Shown here piece by piece: positions 34,297 through 43,556 of a stretch of DNA of 64,000 nucleotides; the stretch's first letter is position 1, and every line of letters starts with the position of its first letter. The notes under the pieces are model-generated. The model saw nothing but the letters and a program-made list of their open reading frames with translations. It made no database searches and was not told the origin of the DNA. Origin of the DNA: Bathynomus jamesi (taxonomy: Eukaryota; Arthropoda; Malacostraca; Isopoda; Cirolanidae). The stretch covers positions 1-64,000 of the forward strand of contig JAJOZX010001080.1 of assembly GCA_023014485.1 (NCBI GenBank), written 5' to 3'. The position numbers and the translations under genes are program-made.

Positions 34297-34464
34297 TGTG
34301 TGATTCGTGTAGTTTAAATTTTGAAGAAGTCATCAGACGCGTTGGCTTAGACGATAGCGAAGCTTTGAAACTTTTTCTGATAATGGTGTAATTCCTACAT
34401 CCTTAAAATTTCCAAAATGCAATAGTGACTGTATTTTCAGGGAAGATCAGAATATTACCAATAA
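34297..34464 (+). pseudogene. Possible Merlin-like transposase N-terminal exon
   Basis: Frame from ATG 34311 reads MCDSCSLNFEEVIRRVGLDD, then a shift near 34378 leads to DNGVIPTSLKFPKCNSDCIFRED. A Cys-rich segment (PKCNSDC) after a helical LFSDNGVIP-like block, with an AAG/GTTAGG donor-like end at 34464, resembles the start of ISXO2/Merlin-type transposases in animals. Evidence is thin. Confidence 0.35.
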
Positions 34465-34520
34465 GGTTAGGTTTAGTTAGTTTTGTTTTTTGTAATATAA
34501 TGAACTACTTTTTCAGATAA

Positions 34521-34662
34521 TTTTGATTTGATATGCACAAATTTGACTTCTGTTTTCTGTGCAAATGTATATTTTTTTTAGATAATTTCATTTGCTTGTA
34601 TATCAAAAACTACATTTACACAGAAAACATAAGTCAAATTTGTGCATAACACATCGAAATTA
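34521..34662. repeat. Short palindrome, possible MITE
   Basis: About 50-bp arms: ATATGCACAAATTTGACTTC and its inverse near-match GAAAACATAAGTCAAATTTG, with a loop of about 45 bases. No target duplication resolved. Confidence 0.6.
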
Positions 34663-34968
34663 CCCTAAAAATACTTTCTTGTCCTAAAATCTCGAGTGAT
34701 GTTAAAACAAAGTATTGACCAAACATTCATCCAATCAAAAATAATGTCCTAAATAAATTTTGAACGGTAAATTTAAAACAAAATATATATATTAATGTAA
34801 TCCTTGTAATCCTGTATATTAAAGGTTTAGAAATATTTTAGAAATTCCAAGTTTGATCAATGCCGGGTCGACCCTTTATTTTCGAGCAGAAGAAGAAGTA
34901 AACTTTCTGGTTTTGTTTTCTATTTTGACCGGTCAGAGGAGGTTCTATTATTTTGTAGGTAATCGATC

Positions 34969-35013
34969 ATGGCTTCAAATGTTATAAAAGGCTCTTCTGT
35001 TAAAAATGTAATT
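34969..35013 (+). CDS. UQCRC2: Putative first coding exon of UQCRC2
   Basis: ATG at 34969 with A at -3 and G at +4, 15 codons reading MASNVIKGSSVKNVI, then a strong donor (ATT/GTAAGT). The product is basic and amphipathic, as a mitochondrial presequence should be. It ends in phase 0, and the next recognisable exon (50170) begins in phase 0 with TRSYAAQ, a usual presequence-cleavage context in this family. The assignment rests on phase, position and composition only; the intron would be 15.2 kb. Confidence 0.45.
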
Positions 35014-35092
35014 GTAAGTAAAAAAGAAACTGGCATTTTTATAATTAACTATACAGAATTATGATACACTCTTGAATGTAGGCGAGACTACT

Positions 35093-35361
35093 TGTTAAAT
35101 TGTAGATTATCGGATAGGAGAACCTTGGGGCCACATTAAGGTTTTTGAGTATGACACTGATTTCTGGAATTTAGCTTCTGTAACTACAGGAACATCTGCC
35201 ATTGAGGTACATCCCGACGAAACTGACGAGTCTGGCAGAAATTTACCAGATTTAATGCGGCACACGCCAACCACCAGTTTGCAAAATCTGCAAAATTCTC
35301 ACTTTCTAAATTGTAAAAGTGTTCCAATACCGCGCTTGCGAAAAATACTCGCGCATTAATT
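35093..35361 (+). other. Open frame without ATG, unrecognised
   Basis: From about 35100 a frame reads RIGEPWGHIKVFEYDTDFW, then LASVTTGTSAIEVHPDETDE, and ends at a stop near 35359. It is preceded by an acceptor-like TTGTTAAATTGTAG. Its phase does not fit the exon at 34969. It may be part of a degraded transposon; no domain recognised. Confidence 0.3.
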
Positions 35362-35862
35362 TCAGTAAGAATTTTGATATAACGTGTTGGCTGTGCTCTA
35401 GCGAATTGACTTTTACGCTTTTGTATTAGTATTACGTTTTCCTTGTATATTTATTGCTGTTTAGCTTTCGGTTATTATCTAAAAGCGTTTATTTACAAGT
35501 TTTGGTTAATGAGTTTTATCGCACTCAGAATATCAAAAGCAAATATAATTATAAAATATTTGAATATTATGACATTTTTGCATTTTTTTTTCCCGCCCTT
35601 CCAATATTTTGATTGGTGATGTCATGAGAACATGATATATGGGTTATTATGTATTTTATCACAGTCATTTTACATACTAAAATACATTTTTCTAGTAGTA
35701 TTTGATGTGATTTGTTCAAATATGACCTCCATTTCCGTCGGAAATGAGATCCAACAAAGTTATAGTACTTTGAAGTTTGGCTTATTTTCAAGGGAAATGG
35801 AAGTCAAAATCTAAGCAAAACACATCAAATATTACTAGAAAAATGTATTTTGGTATTAATTA

Positions 35863-36048
35863 ACCTAACCTTACCTAACCTAACATTACCTAACCTAACC
35901 TAACCTTACCTTACCTTACCTTACCTAACCTTACCTTACCCTGGCTAAACGAGCCTAGAGTATTACCTTATTATGGATTAGGTGGTGGATACAGACGAGA
36001 GCTCGTTTAGTCAGGGTTAGGCTCGTTTAGCCAGGGTTAGGTTAGGTT
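35863..36048. repeat. AACCT/AGGTT (TTAGG-type) arrays
   Basis: AACCTAACCTTACCTAACC-type words at 35863-35940 are mirrored by GGTTAGGTTAGGTTAGGTTAA at 36027-36048, placing TTAGG-like repeats on opposite strands at the centre of the foldback. Confidence 0.75.
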
Positions 36049-36445
36049 AGGTTAATTAATACCAAAATACATTTTCCTAGTAATATTTGATGTGTTTTGC
36101 TTAGATTTTGACTTCCATTTCCCTTGAAAATGAGCCAAACTTCAAAGTACTATAACTTTGTTGGATCTCATTTCCGACGGAAATGGAGGTCATATTTGAA
36201 CAAATCACATCAAATACTACTAGAAAAATGTATTTTGGTGTGTGAAATGACTGAGTGGGATAAAATACATAATTACCGATATATGAGCTAGATTTTTTAA
36301 GTTCTTAGGCCTTTTAAGTTGCTAGTCTACTTCTGTTAGGTTTTGATAGATGTTTGTGGCGATGACATGTGAACGGTGCAAATATTATTTTGAGGATTTA
36401 ATATACTCTTGCTAGGTTAATTAATACCAAAATTAATTAACCTAA

Positions 36446-36560
36446 CCTAATCCTGGCTAACCTAATCCTGGCTAACCTAATCCTGGCTAACCTAATCCTG
36501 GCTAACCTAATCCTGGCTAACCTAATCCTGGCTAACCTAATCCTGGCTAACCTAATCCTG
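36446..36560. repeat. 15-bp tandem array
   Basis: About 7.7 copies of CCTAATCCTGGCTAA, nearly identical. On the minus strand the period is five codons (RIRLA repeated), which explains the ORF 36619-36437; this is not a gene. Confidence 0.95.
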
Positions 36561-36999
36561 GAGTATATTAAATCCTCAAAATAATATTTGCACCGTTCAT
36601 ATGTCATCGCCACAAACATCTATCAAAACCTAACAGAAGTAGACTAGCAACTTAAAAGGCCTAAGAACTTAAAAAATCTAGTTCATATATCATGTTCTCA
36701 TGACGTCACCAATCAAAATATTGGAAGGGCGAGAAAAAAAAATGCAAAAATGTCATAATATTCAAATGTACATAATTTGTTAAGTACGCATCTGTGAGCA
36801 TAGTGACTTATATGAAAATGATGAGAAAATTATGCTTTAATATTTTATAATTATATTTGCTTTTGATATTCTGAGTGCGATAAAACTCATATTAACCATT
36901 TTAAAGGTTTTTGTATTCAATTTTAGCCGTTGTTGCTATTTAAGGCTGATAATTTAAGTTTTGATACAGACGTAGATTAGTTTATTCTGATAGCCTAGC

Positions 37000-37765
37000 C
37001 TAATCACAAGCAATTCATTCTTGTTGAACTTAGTTTAAATCTTGTATAATATGTGGAAAATTGTGTTTTTTGATCATCCACAAGAGAAAGAAATTAGTGC
37101 CAAGTTCTATATTGATTTCCTATGTAACAAGATTATGTTGCAAGTAGCTCAAAAAACCAGTTAGTGCAGAATTTGTAGAAAATATATTTTATAAAGAAGG
37201 AGGGAAAACTGTTATGTTAAGAGTGATGGAAACAATTTCCAATTAGCTAATGGAGGAAATGCAAGATGTAGTTTCTGAATTTAAGCACGATACCACAGGC
37301 AGCAAAGGAACTAACAGCTGAGGATATCCTAAATGAAGTTTACAAATACATCAAGAAACGTTCTGATTACTACCAGGTTGCTGAAGTTGCTAGACCATCC
37401 AGAACCAGATCTGAAAGTAGTTTTACAAAGACTCGGTGATAAATTGGCTGACAGAATATATAGAATAGCTGTGGAAAGGAATCAGAGAGATTAAAGCATT
37501 TTGATAAAGATGGATCAACTGCCTGGAGTGAAGCACCAGCTGAAGGGACATTCTCCATTCTTGGTTACATTGTTGAACACAAAGGATCCATTAAGCCATC
37601 TCATTTGACTAAGCTGTGCAGAATTGTGAAGGAGGGTCCAGCTCCAGGCACTAGATCTGCTGTAATGATCACACAGAAAGCCATTGATCAGTGGCCAAGC
37701 ATACATGCGGTAAATTCATAACAAATGCCTACATGCAAGGTCTAACATCGTCCACTGTTGCTCTC
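37000..37765 (+). pseudogene. Unrecognised transposon-like coding remnant
   Basis: Several plus-strand frames broken by stops. Around 37310 one reads ELTAEDILNEVYKYIKKRSDYYQV. From 37495 one reads KHFDKDGSTAWSEAPAEG, followed by FSILGYIVEHKGSIKPSHL and a PAPGTRSAV..TQKAIDQW string. The AWSEAPAEG..FS block recalls C-termini of uncharacterised transposon-encoded proteins in invertebrates. I cannot name the superfamily. The frame ends near 37720. Confidence 0.4.
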
Positions 37766-37971
37766 GCACTGAATAAATAACTTAAGGTGAGTTATAAACT
37801 GTACATTATTGTATTATTATGTTAGCTAAACAATTTGTAATTGTATGTCATCAATTCAAGAGTTTACTATCATTAACCTATCTAGTGGTGTAAAGGGAAA
37901 AAAAGTAAATTCAGAGCTGTGCTCCAGTAAATTTTTTCAAATCTGGAGTCATGAACCAGCATCTGTTATAG

Positions 37972-38457
37972 GTGACTGAAGTGAGGGGCCTAGGATCTAA
38001 ATTACCTAGAGGTAGCATAGCTTACTGTTATCCAGGTGCAGGGATAAATAGAATTAGTAATAAAATTATAGAAAAAGGATCTGGCATTGACCTAACTGTA
38101 CCAAAGAATATGGTTATACATGTTGGTGGAAATGATATAAAGGGTAAGCACTCCGAAAAAATCATGGAGTCATATAAACAGCTATTAATGAAGTTAAAGG
38201 AATTGAGACCTAACCTTTAAAACATCTATCATAGGTATAATTCCCAGGATACACGAGAATAATAAGTGGTACTCATGAGAACTATATATAAATAGTAGGC
38301 TTAAGACACTATGTTAGAGCATGGAAATTACATATATCGAACTATGGAATAAATTTTACAAAAAAGGAGAGTTCTATAAGAGATGGAATTCACCTTAATA
38401 GTAAAGGGACTGATTTACTATCAAAGATTGTACCATATAATTGACTAAAAACCAAAG
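37972..38457 (+). pseudogene. CR1 ORF1 esterase (SGNH/GDSL-like) domain
   Basis: The 37972-38220 frame has YPGAGINRISNKI and VIHVGGNDI (the GxND block, usually VGTND), then IMESYKQLLMKLKELRP. After breaks the sequence reads RDGIHLNSKGTDLLSKIV near 38400-38440, carrying the D..H catalytic pair of this fold. The Ser block lies before the window of homology and is not seen clearly. Confidence 0.7.
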
Positions 38458-38630
38458 GAATAGGCCAAATTAGTACAAATACCAATACTCATGATAACAA
38501 TAAACTAATAAAAAATATAATTAAAACTCAAAAGAAAAAGGTCAACAAAGAAAGTAAGAGAGATGCAAATAATATACCCTCACAGAACAAGAACCAGACT
38601 AAATTACAAGCAAAATATTCCAAGGGTTCT

Positions 38631-39485
38631 TTGTCATTTTTCTATGTAAATGCAAGAAGTATCCGAGATAAAATAAATGAATTCAAGGCATACATAGGTA
38701 TTGAAAATCCTGATGTTATGATTGTCACTGAAACTTGGACAAAATTCAGTATGATACCAAATAGTCTATTTAGTGAGAGAGATTATACCATTACTTATGA
38801 AATTGATGGCTATGAACTTTTTTACTATGAACGTAAATATTCAGAGGGTGGTGGAGTATTTATTTATGCCAAGACAAATCTGAATCCAGTTGAAGTTACC
38901 TCCGTTAAAGAAGAAATAGTTGAATCTGTATGGATAGATATTGGGCATACAAATGCCAGGAAAATCAGGATAGGGGGTATCTATAGACCACCTGAAGGAT
39001 GTTCAGTTGTAGGAATCCTCAAAAGTAAAGAAGAAAATATGTATGTAGAAAATAAACGTATTGATGAAATAAATAAAGCAATGACAAGCAATATTATTAT
39101 TGTTGATTTCAATTATAGGCATATAGACTGGGAAATATTACAAACACCAGAAAGTAATGAGAGATTCTTAGACTGTATAATTGAGAATGGTTTAACCCAG
39201 TTAGTAAAGGAGCCAACCAGGGCCGATGCCATTCTAGATTTAATTCTAACAAATAATCCAGATACCTTCCAGGATATCTCAGTTTCAGAAACACTAGGTT
39301 CAGGTGATCATTGTATCCTTCGGTTTAATATTGTTTGTAATTCAAGACCTAGTGAAAATAAAGTAGAAGTCCCAGATTTTAAAAGAGGAAATATAAATGG
39401 ACTAGTAAATGATCTGTGTCTAATAAATTGGACAGATATTCTACAGCCTGAACAGACAGTAACTAGTACGTGGGAGAAATTTTAA
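38631..39485 (+). CDS. CR1 endonuclease (APE-type), intact frame
   Basis: A 284-aa frame: FFYVNARSIRDKINEF (N-terminal motif), VMIVTETWT (catalytic Glu), GGGVFIYAK, RIGGIYRPP, IIIVDFNYRHIDW (usual GDFN; Gly changed to Val), EPTRADAILDLILTN, and ETLGSGDHCILRF (usual SDH; here GDH). The frame is open but two conserved small residues are altered. The role in the family is to nick the target DNA for primed reverse transcription. Confidence 0.82.
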   Translation: MSFFYVNARSIRDKINEFKAYIGIENPDVMIVTETWTKFSMIPNSLFSERDYTITYEIDGYELFYYERKYSEGGGVFIYAKTNLNPVEVTSVKEEIVESVWIDIGHTNARKIRIGGIYRPPEGCSVVGILKSKEENMYVENKRIDEINKAMTSNIIIVDFNYRHIDWEILQTPESNERFLDCIIENGLTQLVKEPTRADAILDLILTNNPDTFQDISVSETLGSGDHCILRFNIVCNSRPSENKVEVPDFKRGNINGLVNDLCLINWTDILQPEQTVTSTWEKF

Positions 39486-39939
39486 AATATAATAATGAAC
39501 ATACAAAGGAAGCATATCCCACAGTGTAAAATCAGAACTTGAAAAAGTAAAAAACAACCTTGGATAAACTGCAATGTAAAAAGAGCAATCAGAGAAAAAA
39601 CAAAAGCATTTCATAAATTCAAAAGAACTAAAAATGGCACAGACTCCGAAATATATAAAAGTAAAAGAAGCATTTGCAAGAAAGCAATCAGAGATAGCAA
39701 ATGAGACCTGGAAAAAAGCCTAGCCAAGAATTCAAAAAACAATCCTAAGAAGTTTTTCAGTCACTTCAATTTGAAAAGTAGAGTGAAAAAGAAAATTGGC
39801 CCCCTCCATATAGATGATAAAACTATAGATGATGATCTTGAAATAATGAAGAACTAAAATACTTCTCATCAGTATTCACAAATGAAAATTTAAATAATAT
39901 TCCTGATCTTATACTACCAGGACAAGATAGAGAAATAAA

Positions 39940-41410
39940 TGAATTAAGGGTAACAAAACTAGATATCCTAAAAGCAATAGATAAATTAAAAATGGAAAAA
40001 TCTCTAGGGCCAGATGAAATGCACCCCCAATAGTCATAAAAGCTGCCAAAAAGAATATAGCACAGGCACTAGAAATTATTTTTAATAAATCATTGATATG
40101 TACTGAAATTCCAGAGGATTGGAAGAAAGCAAATGTGGCTCCAATCTTTAAAAAAGGAAATAGAAACTTGGCAAAAAAACTATAGACCCATCAGCCTCAC
40201 CTCCATTATTTGGAAATTACTCAAAAGTATCATTAGAGGTAAAGTTACCAAGTTCCTTGAAGGGTGCAACCTTATAAATGATAGCCAGCATGGCTTTCGA
40301 AATGGAAGGTCCTGTCTAACCAACTTGATTGAATTTTATGATGGAGTCCTATTGCATTTGGACAATAAAGAGCCAGTAGATATAGTATACTTAGATTTTG
40401 CAAAGGTATTTGATACTGTTCCTCATGCAAGATTGTTGGTAAAAGTTAGAGCCCATGGTATAAGAGGTCATATAGTTGACTGGATAGAAGAATGGCTGAG
40501 AAACAGAAAACAGAGTTCATCTAAATGGAAATAAGTCTACTTGGGATTTCTGCTTTTTGTTGTCTATATAAATGATCTAGAGAAGGGCCTATCATGTAAA
40601 ACCTCAAAATTTGCTGATACAAAATTAGGCCATAATATTAAGTCAGTAGCAGGAGCAATGACAATACAAAAAGACTTAGACAGAGTAACAGCCTGGGCAG
40701 ATAAGTGGGAGATGAGATTTAATGTTGATAAGTGCAAGGTTATGCATATTGGGCCAAAAAATCCAGAATTTGAATACAATATGAATGGAATTTGGATTAA
40801 AAATGATGAGAAAGACTTGGGTGTCACTGTGACTAATGAACTTAAACCCTCAAATCACTATATGGAAATCAGAAATAAAGCAAATGCTAGACTCAATCTC
40901 ATGCACACACACATTGAATACAAATCACCCAATATTATAAAGCAACTATACATTTCATATGTGAGACCCCTCCTCGAATACTGTATTCAATTTAATAGTC
41001 CCTATTTGATACAAGATATTGAAAAACTGGAAAAAGTACAGAAATGAGCAACAAGAATGATCCCATCTCTAAGACAATTGACATATAAGGAAAGACTGGC
41101 GTATCTAAACATGTTCTCATTAAAAAGGAGGAGGTTAAGGGGTGATATGATAGAGGTGTATAAAATGATAAAAGGGTTGGATAAGAGATTTTGATTCTCT
41201 TTTCATTAAAGATCACAACAACCAGACTAGAGGTCATAGTATGAAATTATTTAAGCCAAGATGTAGAACAAATTTAAGAAAACATAGTTTTACAAACAGA
41301 GTAATTAAGTTTTGGAACAGTCTGACAGAAGAAGTGATGACTTCAGATACACTTGATTCTTTTAAAAGAAGGTTGGATAGTTTGATGTCTGCAAGGGACA
41401 TCTGGTGATA
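39940..41410 (+). pseudogene. CR1 reverse transcriptase, frameshifted, one catalytic Asp lost
   Basis: Frames 40133-40534 and 40541-41047 cover ISLTSIIWKLLKSIIRG, HGFRNGRSCLTN, VYLDFAKVFDTVPHA (first Asp kept), then after a short deletion that removes the SGVPQGS box, LLFVVYINDLEKG and KFADTKLG: the FADD pair is reduced to FAD by loss of one codon (about 40611-40620). KCKVMHIG, DLGVTVTNELK and SYVRPLLEYCIQFNSP follow. The C-terminal part runs on past a stop at 41046 to about 41405 (NRVIKFWNSL, FKRRLD). Confidence 0.83.
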
Positions 41411-41424
41411 GTGTTTAAGCCCAT

Positions 41425-41620
41425 TTTTATTGCATGAATGGTGCTAGTTTATTTCATATATATTATGTGCATTTAGGTGATAAATCCTACAGCTCAACAT
41501 AAGTGTTGTGGGATATAGGGAGGCAGCATCTTGGGTTAGGGGAGACTGTCCTTACACACCCCATTTAAAGAGATTCCTCTACTGAGCAGTGCCCCCTATA
41601 GTACTGTGAGGTATTGAAAA
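41425..41620. other. 3' flank of the CR1 LINE
   Basis: 3' UTR-like sequence with no coding signal, up to the break point of the truncated mariner copy. Confidence 0.5.
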
Positions 41621-41621
41621 A

Positions 41622-42783
41622 CTGTTGAGTGGCTAATGCCTTAAAGCAGGGGGCCTTATCGTGCAGAAGTGTGACCTGATTGACATCCATAACATTGTTT
41701 GGGTTTCTTAGAAAAGGAATGACATGCTGGGATAGAATAATATGAAAATACTGTCTATCCCAACTCTGACCATTTGGCTTCAGCACCCACATGAGCTTCT
41801 TTGCAGTGAACAAAACAAACACACCAACACAGTCTTGACTTTTTAATACCTAATTCGCGATAATGTTCATTGTCATCGATTTCATCTGGTGTTGTGGCCC
41901 TCACTCGATCATTTTGGTAGTTAGGCCAATGTGTTACATAAACAAAAAATTCATTGGAGACAGCTAAATGCATGAAATCATCCACATCCGATCTTCAAGA
42001 TAATGGGCAAACCACATTCTGTCATCAATGTTAAGTTGAGTTTTTCTTGGCTTTGGAAGTTCATGCCAAGGCTTTAAACCAGTGATGCACAAACCCTGGC
42101 CCGTGGGCCAAATGTGTCCCCCACGGGTCTTTTCAATTCAATGAAAAAGTTAGAATATAAAAGTGACCCAATTTATGACTTAGATGGAAAGCAAGTAGGC
42201 TAATACATTTAGTTATTTTCTTTGCTTGGCCCTCACATCAAAAAAGTTTGTGCACCACTGCTTTAAACCTTGCTATGACGGTACAGTTGAATGATCTCAC
42301 CACTAAGGATCTTTCCTCTCAACACTTTGATCTCTCTAGAAAGTTTAGCACAGCTGTTTTTCCGCTTACATGTACCACTTTCAATGATGTCCTTTGTTTC
42401 CTGAGAGAGTGGCAAATTTTGGCACCCAGATTTGGTTGTATCCGTTACACATTCATCCAAAGTTTTATTCCAATTTCTTTTGACGAAGTCCTCACTTCTT
42501 TTCAACTTTTTGGCAACCCATGAATGTGTTATAAAGGTGACTCCAGCATCATAAGCTTCCCAAAATGTTATTGCTCGTATGCACTCTATCACACATTGCC
42601 TCTCCGAATCACCAATTAATTGAGAAGCCATTATATTATCACTTTATCAGCTAGAGTAATTTTAATACCTGCAATAAATAAAGAATTTTATATATTTTTA
42701 TAATCGCTAAAAACTATTTTGATATAAGTAAACATGTAAGCTGCAAATGGGGGGGGGGGGGCTAAGGTTTTTTGGAACCCCCT
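41622..42783 (-). mobile_element. Tc1/mariner-like element, copy 1, 3'-truncated
   Basis: Minus strand. Sister of the full copy at 61105-62460. The right end (TAGGGGGTTCCAAAAAACCTTAGCC on the minus strand) is kept; the left end and the transposase C-terminus are lost at about 41622. Frames 42631-42263 (N-terminal, MASQLIGDSERQ, helix-turn-helix region with FITHSWVAKKLKRS), 41985-41755 and 41822-41565 (GQSWDRQYF, VTLLHDKAPCFKALATQQ). It is interrupted by a hAT MITE at 42080-42261. Confidence 0.88.
42080..42261. mobile_element. hAT MITE (182 bp) in the mariner copy
   Basis: Ends CAGTGATGCACAAAC and (inverse) CAGTGGTGCACAAAC, hAT-type. The 8-bp duplication CTTTAAAC is perfect at 42072-42079 and 42262-42269. 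The sister mariner copy at about 61953-61960 has the empty site with a single CTTTAAAC. Confidence 0.96.
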
Positions 42784-43554
42784 ACACACTGGACAAGATG
42801 GTTTGATGAGTGAATAATCGAAGCCAAAATTTAATAATTTTGAAAGTAAATATCTCGATAAATAGGAATTTCTGCCAAAATTAGCATAGAATAAAGTATT
42901 GTTTTTTTAGCTCTATCTCGCTGTATAAATATCAATAGCGAGTTTGGTGGATGTGTTCTACTGAATCTTAACCTAAATGAAGCTTTGATTTGAATAAAGT
43001 ACATCAAATTACACAAGAAAAATATATTTCTTGCTAGAAATACAGAATTTGGCACCTAAAGGGTTAATAGTGAATTTAACTACACATTTTGTTAAAGGAT
43101 GAGATACTGTATACTATAAACAATCTAATGCCTTGTGTTGTAATTCTGAGAGCACAGAATATTTCAGATATTATCAGTACATAAATGAGGAGAAACTAAT
43201 TTCACTGAAGATTCTATTGCTTTGATAGAGAGTTTTGTTAAAAAAAAAATTGCATTTCGGAAATTTATTAAAATGTGGTCATAAAAGTAATAAGGACAGT
43301 AACTGGCTGATGTTTTCCATTAATGCAAAATACCTTTTTTAAACAAATTAATAACTCGCATCACTGATGTTATAAACATTGTAGCTGAGAGTTATGGAGA
43401 CACTGCTAGTTTATATAACTACCTTAGTACAGTTGCGTCAGAGGATATGTAACACGCGTACATTGTGTAAGAGGATAGCCAACTTCAGATAATTAAAACA
43501 AAAGTGTTTACCATTATTTATAGCCTCTGTGCAATTAGACGCTATACCTAGTAG
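42784..43554. other. No gene recognised
   Basis: AT-rich sequence without a recognisable domain. A 74-aa minus-strand frame (43055-42831) shows no family motif. Confidence 0.55.
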
Positions 43555-43556
43555 TA

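Larger units (their letters stand above)
35503..36898. repeat. Foldback element with nested palindromes and internal array
   Basis: Outer arms: GGTTAATGAGTTTTATCGC (35503) pairs with GCGATAAAACTCATATTAACC (to 36898), and TTTTGATTGGTGATGTCATG (about 35610) with CATGACGTCACCAATCAAAA. Inside are two further palindromes: 35670-35865 with 36045-36245, and 36285-36440 with 36560-36685. The first is centred on AACCT/AGGTT repeats, the second on a 15-bp tandem array. No protein coding. Confidence 0.85.
37972..41420 (+). mobile_element. CR1-like LINE with esterase domain, near full length
   Basis: Order: GDSL/SGNH-type esterase region (37972-38457), APE endonuclease (38631-39485), linker (39500-39860), RT (39950-41047), C-terminus and 3' UTR (to about 41420 or somewhat beyond). 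An esterase-like domain upstream of the endonuclease is a known feature of CR1 ORF1. Several frameshifts and at least one lost catalytic residue make it inactive. Confidence 0.85.

Noticed and set aside
36437..36619. ORF with RIRLA repeated peptide
   Set aside because: It is the translation of a 15-bp tandem array inside a foldback repeat.
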